This document shows, in pieces, positions 1 through 5,760 of a stretch of DNA of 5,780 bases. The stretch is taken from positions 1 to 5,780 of the forward strand of contig JAJYSL010000284.1 in assembly GCA_021793595.1 (NCBI GenBank), read 5' to 3'. The notes under the pieces were generated by a model. The model had not been told where the DNA came from and did not search any database. It saw only the letters and a list, made by a program, of their open reading frames with translations. A program made the translations under genes and the position numbers. Each line of letters begins with the position of its first letter. Position 1 is the first letter of the stretch. This DNA is from Acidobacteriota bacterium (GTDB lineage: Bacteria > Acidobacteriota > Terriglobia > Terriglobales > Acidobacteriaceae).

Positions 1-48
1 CTCGCCAAACTGACCCCCACCGCCTACGCCGCAAGACTCGCAAACTAA
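1..48 (+). CDS. C-terminal tail of a probable IS3-family OrfB transposase (5' end outside window)
   Basis: The first frame reads LAKLTPTAYAARLAN and then TAA at 46-48. This resembles the end of IS3-family OrfB (DDE integrase-type) transposases, where a conserved HSxLxxLTPxxYA motif closes the rve domain a few residues before the stop. Only 15 residues are visible, so the identification is tentative and the catalytic residues lie outside the window. It is followed within about 60 bases by a second, unrelated transposase fragment that has lost its own 5' end. That suggests this element inserted into, or recombined with, the IS256-type element. I could not define a terminal inverted repeat between 49 and 106. 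It could also be an unrelated gene end. Confidence 0.42.
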   Translation, partial: LAKLTPTAYAARLAN

Positions 49-112
49 CCTCTCAGCTCAACGCCAGCCCAGTCAACCGTGTGGTTGCCCGGATGGATAC
101 CGTTATCGTGCC

Positions 113-397
113 ATGCGGCTGGCCAAGGCGGCGGAGATCGTCGCCAACGGGATCGACGAAACGTTGAGCTACTACGCCATGCCGCCGGAACACTGGCGCT
201 GCATCAAGACGAACAATCCGCTGGAACGGCTCAACCGGGAAATTCGCCGACGAACACGCGTCGTCGGAGCGTTCCCCGACGGCCAGTCGGCGCTGATGCT
301 GGTCGCCGCGCGGCTACGGCATGTTGCCGCGACTAAGTGGGGTACTAAGCGCTATCTGCAGATGGACCGGCTGGCCGAGATCGTGGCCATCGCCTGA
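113..397 (+). CDS. IS256 (Mutator) family transposase, C-terminal fragment
   Basis: The 94-residue frame is the C-terminal quarter of an IS256-family DDE transposase, normally about 400 residues. The diagnostic block runs from about residue 31 to 80: IKTNNPLERLNREIRRRT, then VVGAFPDGQSALMLVAARL and a KWGTKRY motif. In this family the glutamate of the NPLER motif (residue 38, codon 224-226) is probably the third catalytic acid; the staphylococcal IS256 glutamate lies at a similar distance from its C-terminus. The two catalytic aspartates and the DNA-binding N-terminus are absent, so the product cannot catalyse transposition. The ATG at 113 has no ribosome binding site and is an internal methionine; homology extends a few codons upstream (about 107). 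The family assignment is strong. The frame is open to the natural-looking stop at 395-397. Confidence 0.88.
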   Translation: MRLAKAAEIVANGIDETLSYYAMPPEHWRCIKTNNPLERLNREIRRRTRVVGAFPDGQSALMLVAARLRHVAATKWGTKRYLQMDRLAEIVAIA

Positions 398-401
398 CCG
401 C

Positions 402-435
402 TTTGCTGCTGGCCCCCTCGGGGGCCAGCAGCAAA
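402..435. repeat. Perfect 16-bp inverted repeat with 2-nt spacer, just after the transposase stop
   Basis: TTTGCTGCTGGCCCCC (402-417) is followed by TC and then its exact reverse complement (420-435). The stem is GC-rich and starts four bases after the IS256 transposase stop. RNA from either strand could fold into a strong hairpin with CTCG at the apex. No T-run follows on either strand, so it is not a canonical intrinsic terminator, although it may still block readthrough or protect a 3' end. It probably belongs to the IS element. A function in shielding transposase from outside transcription is inference. Confidence 0.85.
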
Positions 436-481
436 ACAACCAAAACCCAACAACCTTCCTGAATAAGACGGAAGATCGAAA

Positions 482-505
482 GTGCGAAAGAAACTGGACA
501 CTACC
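482..505. repeat. Candidate right terminal inverted repeat of the IS256-type element
   Basis: Read inward on the minus strand from 505, the sequence begins GGTAGTGTCCAGTTTCTTTC. Many IS256-family elements have ends of 20-40 bp that start with G and contain a TGTCC core. The placement agrees with the point where the TPR coding sequence stops being recognisable. The left copy is missing from the window, so the repeat length and exact tip (502 to 505) are uncertain. Confidence 0.45.
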
Positions 506-776
506 TTCGATCGTCCACGGCAAGGGAGCAACGAAGTCCCAGTACTCCGGCATGTTTTCAAGTTTCTGCCGGGAGTTGGGCCACCATCGCCCTCCTGAGG
601 GCAGAAATACTCTCCCGGCAGTGACCCTGTTCCGCCAAAGTGATTGCTTGCTGCGGCGAAATCTTCGCCCCGGTTGGAACTGGTGTTGACCGCTGAGCGT
701 TAGCGCTGAACCCACAGAAGAATGAGGCAAACGATATAGCAGAGAGGGAGCAGACCGTCTTTATATAGCTACACAT
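506..776 (-). pseudogene. Secreted TPR-repeat protein, 5' fragment broken by an in-frame TGA and an IS256 insertion
   Basis: From the ATG at 774-776 the frame encodes a signal peptide: basic K6, a hydrophobic stretch to about residue 23, then SANAQ with likely cleavage after ANA. A short linker and a TPR-like helix pair follow (AITLAEQGHCRESISALRRA). This is the usual start of exported TPR proteins encoded next to Oar-type receptors in Acidobacteriota. A TGA at 558-560 interrupts the frame, but the next codons still read KHAGVLGLRCSLAVDDRR, which looks like the second TPR helix. The TGA is therefore probably a point mutation of a CGA or AGA codon. The frame then runs into the IS256 right end at about 505, and the rest of the gene is not in the window. 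The start has only a weak GAAAG ribosome-binding candidate; a longer in-frame start at 845 would lie inside the terminator hairpin and is unlikely. A periplasmic role is inferred from the signal peptide; the partner is unknown. Confidence 0.62.
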
Positions 777-819
777 TTCACACAATCTGCTTTCAAGATA
801 TGGCCGATCTGGGAGCAAG

Positions 820-862
820 AAAAAAGCTGATGCAGGCACTAGCAATCTGCGCCTGCATCAGC
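820..862 (-). terminator. Rho-independent terminator of the receptor gene
   Basis: On the minus strand a perfect 12-bp stem, GCTGATGCAGGC (851-862 pairing with 826-837), encloses a 13-nt loop and is followed at once by six T (plus-strand A at 820-825). It begins 23 bases after the receptor's stop codon. Stem, spacing and T-run are textbook for an intrinsic terminator. It separates the receptor from the TPR remnant, whose start is 43 bases further on. The TPR gene therefore needed either readthrough or its own promoter. Confidence 0.9.
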
Positions 863-885
863 GATTCTACGTGGTGTCTGGTACG

Positions 886-3800
886 TCAATAGTAGATCTT
901 CAAGGCAAACTGAATGTTCCTCGGAGACTGAGCGCTGGTAATCTGCCCCATCGTCGGTCCCAGGCCCATGTTCGGACCATTGTATTGAACATGATTGAAA
1001 GCATTGACGAAGTCGGTCCGGAACTGCACGAGGTACCGTTGTGTGACTTGGAAGTCCTTATGCACGCTCGCATCCACGTCTGTGTAACGTGCAGACCGCA
1101 GGCCTGCGAGCTGCGGTGCACAGTCTCCAAAGGTGCCAACCGCCGGTTGGGTGAAGTTTCCGTTGTTGACAAACCACTGGCGGCCTATCCCTGGTATTGA
1201 TGTGTTTATGATGGACGGCATGGCGTGGCAGTCCGCCCGGGCCCCACGGCTGAAGGTACCGGAGTTGTCCGACGCCCCGTAAACGGGCATTGGCCAGCCA
1301 GTATGCCATGAGACGATAGGACTCACTTCCCATCCTCCGATCACTTCATCGACAGCCCTGCTGCTATTGCCAGCGAACCGCTTGCCGTGTCCAAAGGGCA
1401 GATCGTATACCGCATAGGCGGCCAGAATGTGCGTGGCATCGTAGTAACAAGGCGCCCACTCTGCCCTGGAATCATAGACGTTCTGCCAATATGCCGACGC
1501 GGCTTCGGCGCTGGTATAGTTCCCGTAATATCCGATGCTGTTGGACATGCATTTCGAATACGTATACGAGATTTGCCCCTGAAGGCCCTGGTTTATCTGC
1601 TGCTGCAGGACGGCTTGCAAGGAGTTGTACCACATGTTTCCATTCGATTTGGTGCCCGAGACGTAGGCGCCTTCGTTGCCTAGTCCTCCGCTGTCGGGAG
1701 GTATCTGCGAATTGCCTGTACCCAGTACACCATAGAGCGTGAGGTTCCTGGCAAAATACGGGCTGGGCAATGTACACGGCGGAGTGCCGCAGGACGAATT
1801 GGCCTCTAACAACCTCTGGGCGAAATCGTACGGTACCATCTGGTGATCGCCCTCTTGCCCCACATATCCAATCTGAGCAGATAGGGCATGTGGGAATTGG
1901 TGTTGAACGGTCAAGCTAAAATCATTGGCGATCGCCGGCTGCACGTTCGGATCCCATATGCGCAAGTATGCTCCTGCATAGCAGGCATACGTCGGAGCCG
2001 CGCATGTCTGGTTGGGGGCCTGACCTACAATTCCCTGGCTTGAATCCGTGAGAGGCAAGGGAAGGTTGTTATACGACGCATTGATTTCTGCCGGGGTGAA
2101 CGGCGGATTCAAAGGCAGGCGAAGGTTCGTGCCCGTTCCTTCCAGAAAGGAGGACCTTGAGTATGCTCCCCGGATTACAGTTTGTCCGCCGAGCACCGCC
2201 GGAGTCCACGCGAAACCGATGCGCGGCTGAAAGTCTCTCCCTCCATAGAACCCCCTATAGAGCGCCCTGCTGGCTCCGTTCATGTCAGCTATATCCATGT
2301 TTCCGGTAGAGAAATTGTAGTTGGCCTGTCGATTGTTGGCTTCAACCCACGGCGAGTGTGCGTCGTAGCGGAGGCCAAGGTTGAAGGTCAGGTTATCTGT
2401 CGCGCGCCACGTGTCTTCGATATAAATTCCGATCATGCTACTGGATTGCTGCCAAGTATTTCCTGTGCTGATTCCCCGACCGTATGCCTGCGGCAGGCCA
2501 AGCACAAAATCAGCTCCGCCGTCGCCTGTCCCAGTCCCCGTGGACGCGGAATTGATTGCGGAAAACTGTCCATTGAAATCCATATATCCTAATTCACCGT
2601 TATTGCCGGCATAGAACGTCTTAATGGTCTGAAGCCAGTATTGACCTCCAAATCCGATCGTGTGTCGTCCACGGGTCCAAGTCAACCCATCTTCGACCTC
2701 CCAAACGGTGTCGTCAAAACTCTGGGTCGCCTCCCCCGACCCAATATTTCCGACATCAGTGTTGCTAAAGTTCAAGGCCAGCAGGCCGGGCACACCTGAC
2801 GGGTTGCCATTCCCGATTCCCAAGTTGTTGCCGAAGTTGCCCACGTTCGAAGCGAAGCTAGTCCCGCTGTTGAGGGTAATGTGGCTAAAGCCAAGACGAG
2901 CGTCATTCAAAAGATTGTTGGTCAGCGTTCTGGTCCAGTCGCCTACTGTGTTGAGAATCGGCGCAGTGGAATAGGAGTTGGAGAGCAATGCGAATGAGTT
3001 CGAGGTTGGATTGTTCTGAAACGCCTTGGTGAAGCGATACATAAGGCTGTCTTTCGATGTTGGTCGATAGTCGATCTTCAAATCGCCCTGATCCAGGTCA
3101 AAAGCCTGCACTGTGGTGTACACCGTATTGTTTTGCAGGTTATTGTTGATCGTCGCAGGGTACAGGCTTGAAGCGAACAGAGCCGAGGCTACCGGGCTGA
3201 TCATGGTAGTGGGAATTACGTTAAACGGAAATGGATTGCGCTGCGGGGCAGGAGCGGATGAAGACGTGCATGGGGAAGTAGAAGATGCGCAGGGGTTGTA
3301 TAACTGACCCGATCCTTTGCACATGCCGTTGCCGTCAAAGCCAGCGGTGCAAAGCGCGCCGAAGTTACCCCCTCGCTCCGCATCGGTGAAAACCGAATAG
3401 GTAACCTGGGAAGTTGGGATATCGAAACGCTGTCCTTGATAATCCGCAAAGAAGAAGAGCTTATCTTTCAGTATCGGACCGCCGGCAGTAAAGCCGAACA
3501 TATTCCAGCGAAGTGCGGCTCTCGGAAGATTCGAAAAATTATTCTGCCAGCTGTTCGCATTTAAAATGTTGTTGCGGAAATACTCCCAGAGATCGCCATG
3601 GTAGCTGTTGGTTCCCGACTTGATGGTGGCGCTGATGGTACCACCCTCAAAATTGCCGAATTCTGCCGGAGCGTTGCTTGTGAGCATGTTGAATTCCTGA
3701 ATCGCATCGGGCGCCGGCGTGTAGCCCAGCAGGTTATCCGAAACCTGGTTATTGTCCATGCCATCCAGAATGAAGTTATTGTCCTGCTCGCGGTTGCCGT

Positions 3801-4371
3801 TGATCATCGGGCGACCGCCTGAAGCGGTATTGCTGCCGCTTTTGAAGGAGTCGGGATTGACCGCGACAGAACCTGGCGCAAGCAGCGTGAGTTCTACATA
3901 ATTGCGCGTGGCGAGCGGAAGCTCGTCGTTGGTTTTGGCGTCGATGATGGTGCTGACCTGCGTGGATTGGGTCTGCAAAAGCGGAGCCATCCCGGTCACT
4001 TGTACCGTTTGACTTGTTTGTCCGACCTTGAGTCCGAGGTCGATGCGAGCGACCTCATTCATGGTGAGGACAAACGCTTGACGCGTCACCGTGGCAAATC
4101 CGGTTTTGTCTACCGTGAGAGTGTAACTGCCGACCGGAACCGATGGAATCCGATAGAGGCCGTCTTTCTCTGTCACCGCAGTATAAGTGGTGCCGCGCTC
4201 TACCGAGGTCGCCGTGACTGTTGCTCCCGGAACAGCTGCCCCGGTCGGATCCGTAATGCTACCAACAATGGCAGCGGTTACGGTTTGGCTCCAAGCCGAC
4301 TGAGTTAAAACTGAAAAAACTAGCAGCACTGAACCGAGTACCGCCGCCGACACCACCCTCTTTTTGCGCAT
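886..4371 (-). CDS. Oar-type TonB-dependent receptor with carboxypeptidase-regulatory-like domain
   Basis: The 1161-residue product is an outer-membrane beta-barrel receptor of the large Acidobacteriota Oar-like family. A signal peptide has basic RKKR at 2-5, a hydrophobic core at 6-22 and probable cleavage after AWS (28). A carboxypeptidase-regulatory-like beta-sandwich spans about 33-115 (VGSITDPTGAAVPGATV, then DGLYRIPSVPVGSYTL). The plug covers about 125-255 and includes the conserved stretch NNFILDGMDNN (198-208) and EFGNFEGGTISATIKSGTN. The barrel fills the rest, opening with GGPILKDKLFFFADYQG (297-313). It ends FRTDFVNAFNH... and a terminal IYY, a typical barrel signal with a C-terminal aromatic. 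Length is normal (1000-1200) and no frame damage is seen. Cysteine pairs in predicted loops (about 345-375, plus two later segments) may form disulfides. I see no obvious TonB box. The ligand is unknown; large glycans or peptides are common guesses. It has its own promoter and terminator and is flanked by broken genes. The ATG at 4371 is chosen because it gives a complete signal peptide. Confidence 0.93.
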   Translation of the reverse strand: MRKKRVVSAAVLGSVLLVFSVLTQSAWSQTVTAAIVGSITDPTGAAVPGATVTATSVERGTTYTAVTEKDGLYRIPSVPVGSYTLTVDKTGFATVTRQAFVLTMNEVARIDLGLKVGQTSQTVQVTGMAPLLQTQSTQVSTIIDAKTNDELPLATRNYVELTLLAPGSVAVNPDSFKSGSNTASGGRPMINGNREQDNNFILDGMDNNQVSDNLLGYTPAPDAIQEFNMLTSNAPAEFGNFEGGTISATIKSGTNSYHGDLWEYFRNNILNANSWQNNFSNLPRAALRWNMFGFTAGGPILKDKLFFFADYQGQRFDIPTSQVTYSVFTDAERGGNFGALCTAGFDGNGMCKGSGQLYNPCASSTSPCTSSSAPAPQRNPFPFNVIPTTMISPVASALFASSLYPATINNNLQNNTVYTTVQAFDLDQGDLKIDYRPTSKDSLMYRFTKAFQNNPTSNSFALLSNSYSTAPILNTVGDWTRTLTNNLLNDARLGFSHITLNSGTSFASNVGNFGNNLGIGNGNPSGVPGLLALNFSNTDVGNIGSGEATQSFDDTVWEVEDGLTWTRGRHTIGFGGQYWLQTIKTFYAGNNGELGYMDFNGQFSAINSASTGTGTGDGGADFVLGLPQAYGRGISTGNTWQQSSSMIGIYIEDTWRATDNLTFNLGLRYDAHSPWVEANNRQANYNFSTGNMDIADMNGASRALYRGFYGGRDFQPRIGFAWTPAVLGGQTVIRGAYSRSSFLEGTGTNLRLPLNPPFTPAEINASYNNLPLPLTDSSQGIVGQAPNQTCAAPTYACYAGAYLRIWDPNVQPAIANDFSLTVQHQFPHALSAQIGYVGQEGDHQMVPYDFAQRLLEANSSCGTPPCTLPSPYFARNLTLYGVLGTGNSQIPPDSGGLGNEGAYVSGTKSNGNMWYNSLQAVLQQQINQGLQGQISYTYSKCMSNSIGYYGNYTSAEAASAYWQNVYDSRAEWAPCYYDATHILAAYAVYDLPFGHGKRFAGNSSRAVDEVIGGWEVSPIVSWHTGWPMPVYGASDNSGTFSRGARADCHAMPSIINTSIPGIGRQWFVNNGNFTQPAVGTFGDCAPQLAGLRSARYTDVDASVHKDFQVTQRYLVQFRTDFVNAFNHVQYNGPNMGLGPTMGQITSAQSPRNIQFALKIYY

Positions 4372-4387
4372 CTCCTAGCCCCCCCCC
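4372..4387 (-). promoter_or_regulatory. Unusual ribosome-binding region: AGGAG abutting the ATG plus a nine-G tract
   Basis: On the minus strand the leader reads nine G (4379-4387), then CTAGGAG, then the start ATG. The AGGAG (4372-4376) touches the start codon with no spacer, too close for normal Shine-Dalgarno use. The G tract could pair with the CCUCC core of 16S rRNA using G-U wobble, and it lies 7 nt from the ATG, which is ideal spacing. No in-frame downstream start fits better: the next candidate, GTG at 4354-4356, would remove the basic signal-peptide head. The G tract may therefore be the real binding site. Confidence 0.55.
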
Positions 4388-4446
4388 GTAAGTACAATTC
4401 CTACCGCAGATGATCTTTATTAACGAATCTTACGAACTTGTATGGA

Positions 4447-4476
4447 ATGCTAAGTTTCGCTTTACACCGCTGTCAA
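4447..4476 (-). promoter_or_regulatory. Sigma-70-type promoter of the receptor gene
   Basis: On the minus strand a perfect TTGACA (plus strand 4471-4476) is followed after 18 bases by TAGCAT (4447-4452), a four-of-six match to TATAAT. The predicted transcript start is near 4440, giving a leader of about 70 nt before the ATG at 4371. A/T-rich runs directly upstream of the -35 box could act like an UP element. The -35 match and its placement are good; the -10 is only fair. Confidence 0.6.
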
Positions 4477-4477
4477 C

Positions 4478-4501
4478 AAAAAAATCCCTCCCCCCAAAAA
4501 A
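4478..4501. repeat. Homopolymer cluster (A7, C6, A6) upstream of the receptor promoter
   Basis: The plus strand carries seven A (4478-4484), then TCCCT, six C (4490-4495) and six A (4496-4501). The block lies directly upstream of the -35 box of the minus-strand promoter. Runs of this kind are prone to slippage and A-tracts bend DNA. A regulatory role is plausible but not shown. Confidence 0.6.
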
Positions 4502-4504
4502 TCT

Positions 4505-4717
4505 CTAGGGCAAAACACCTATAAGCCAGCCGGAGAAGTTCTTGATTTTGGCATCACTGGATAGAATTGCTTGAACTTGCTGCCACTTCAATTGTGCGGC
4601 GCCGTTTCTGCTGATGCTGCTCCTGAGGGGCGATGAGAGCTGCTGAAAATCCAACAGACCCCTTTCGATATCCTCAAGCGGGAACACAATGCGCGGTTTC
4701 CGTATCCGCACCGGACG
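4505..4717 (-). pseudogene. Possible 3' fragment of an unidentified gene
   Basis: An open minus-strand frame ends in TAG at 4505-4507, about 30 bases upstream of the receptor's -35 box. Its last 70 or so codons encode a mixed, protein-like sequence: RKPRIVFPLEDIERGLLDFQ, then LKWQQVQAILSSDAKIKN, ending SGWLIGVLP. Above about 4720 the same frame is only the antisense of the glycosidase remnant, so any real gene is cut there. I do not recognise the family and see no catalytic motif. It could be the tail of a gene that once lay upstream of the receptor, or a chance open frame. The case for coding is its balanced composition and the coincidence of its limit with the glycosidase breakpoint. Confidence 0.3.
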
Positions 4718-4729
4718 AACCGGATCGGA

Positions 4730-5674
4730 TGGGAGGCGCATGGATCCAAGGTGGGCGCGAATTGGCCGGACACATTCGGCTCTGGGCCCGCGACCGATGA
4801 GTTGTTCACCGCATGGACGGAGGCCCACTACACCGGCGAAGTCGCGGCCCGCGGTAAGCAAGTCTATCCGCTGCCCGTGTATGTCAACGCCGCCCTGATT
4901 CAACCCGGAAAATTGCCTGGACAATGTCCCACTGGCGGCCCGCTTCCCCATTTGTTTGACGTATGGCGTGCGGCTGCACCGGCAATCGACTTCTATGCAC
5001 CGGACCTGTACTTCCCCAATGTGGTGAAATGGGCCAATCGATATGCGCGGCCGAGCAATCCCCTGTTTATTCCCGAGTCCGGCAGAGCGAATGCAGCGGA
5101 ACTAGGCGCGAATGCGTTGTATGTCGACGGCCAGCTGAACGCCATGGGTTACTCTGTCTACGCCCCGGAATTTTTGAAGCCCGCAGAGCAACAAGCGCTG
5201 GCTCAAGCTTACGCAGTCATCGACCAGTTGTCGCCGCTTATTCTCGCCAACCAGGGAACGGGACGGATGATCGGCATTCGCACGCCTTCCAACTTTGCCG
5301 GTACCGTCAACCTGACACCGCAGCAACTCACGCTCGGAGGCTACACCTTCGTAGTTCGCTTTCGAGAACCCGCGTCGATCTCCATCGGCGCAAAGGTGGA
5401 ACCGGAAATCCCCGGCGCTCATGGCGGTCTCATCCTCCAAGCGGGTTCGAATGATTTTCTGGTGGCCGGGACAGGAATGGTGATCACCTTTGCGGCGCAT
5501 GGGGAGCCCGGCACCCTCGCAGGCATTGATTCCATCTGGGACGGAAGCTTCGTTAACGGTGCATGGACACCCGCCCGAGAGTTGAACGGCGACGACGACA
5601 ATCAAGGTCGCTCTCTGCGCATGCCGGCCGGCGAATTCACGATGCGACGCGTGCGCCTCTATCACTTTCACTAG
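4730..5674 (+). pseudogene. 5'-truncated GH35-like beta-galactosidase with DUF5597 domain
   Basis: The frame matches the C-terminal part of GH35-like, DUF5597-containing glycosidases, which are usually about 530-560 residues. Recognisable homology starts at WEAHGSKVGANW (4730) and continues as FGSGPATDELFTAW. Numbering from the GTG at 4751, the second half of the TIM barrel follows (YPLPVYVNAAL at about 39-49, IDFYAPDLYFPN at 79-90). Then comes NPLFIPE, where E109 (codon 5075-5077) is the likely nucleophile. The C-terminal beta domain (DUF5597) runs from about 165 to 307, with GGLILQAGSNDFLVAGTG and a closing VRLYHFH. The N-terminal half of the barrel, with the acid/base glutamate expected in a QVENE-type motif, is absent, and no frame upstream encodes it. 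The only starts, GTG 4751 or nearby codons, have no ribosome binding site. An inactive remnant is most likely, although the remaining 314 codons have no stop, so the truncation may be recent. Family activity is on beta-galactosides, often in periplasmic plant-polysaccharide breakdown. Confidence 0.8.
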
Positions 5675-5760
5675 TCAAAATGGAGTGACCGGTCCAATGC
5701 GCAGACCGTGGGTTAGGCTGTGATTCAGTAGAGAAGCACAACTCAGAGCCACAAGCGGAG

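Larger units (their letters stand above)
107..505 (+). mobile_element. 3' remnant of an IS256-family insertion sequence
   Basis: This span holds the end of an IS256/Mutator-type transposase (to 397), about 100 bases of 3' non-coding DNA with a long perfect hairpin, and a candidate right terminal repeat ending near 505. The left three quarters of the element are missing; homology begins near 107, just after the IS3-like tail. The right boundary is inferred in two ways. The minus-strand TPR reading frame is recognisable right up to about 506 and then stops. The sequence from 505 inward on the minus strand begins GGTAGTGTCCAG, which resembles IS256-family ends. With the left end gone, neither the partner inverted repeat nor the usual 8-9 bp target duplication can be checked. 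The remnant should be unable to move by itself. Confidence 0.7.

Noticed and set aside
474..512. GATCGAA (474-480) and TTCGATC (506-512) as an inverted repeat flanking the IS end
   Set aside because: Only 7 bp and straddling the inferred element boundary; chance is a sufficient explanation.
314..730. 138-aa minus-strand open frame across the IS256 end and its flank
   Set aside because: It runs antisense to the transposase, crosses the IS boundary and contains no recognisable domain; the adjacent frame with signal peptide and TPR character explains the flank better.
777..820. Promoter for the TPR gene between the terminator and its start
   Set aside because: TTGCTC and CATATC-like boxes exist but the spacing is far below 16-18 bases.
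2182..2592. 136-aa plus-strand frame inside the receptor gene, with other antisense frames nearby
   Set aside because: The minus-strand receptor frame is continuous and strongly recognised; the plus-strand frame is a shadow without a ribosome binding site or domain.
4731..4742. GGGAGG followed by ATG at 4740 as a translation start for the glycosidase fragment
   Set aside because: The ATG is in a different frame from the glycosidase, and its own frame gives an unrecognisable peptide.
4505..4951. 148-aa minus-strand frame taken as one complete gene
   Set aside because: Its N-terminal half is antisense to well-supported glycosidase coding sequence; only the part below about 4717 could be independent.
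5102..5671. 189-aa minus-strand frame within the glycosidase region
   Set aside because: It is the antisense of a clearly recognised GH35/DUF5597 segment and shows no domain of its own.
5688..5712. GGTC and GACC around 5692-5708 as a terminator after the glycosidase stop
   Set aside because: A 4-bp stem with no T-run is too weak to call.
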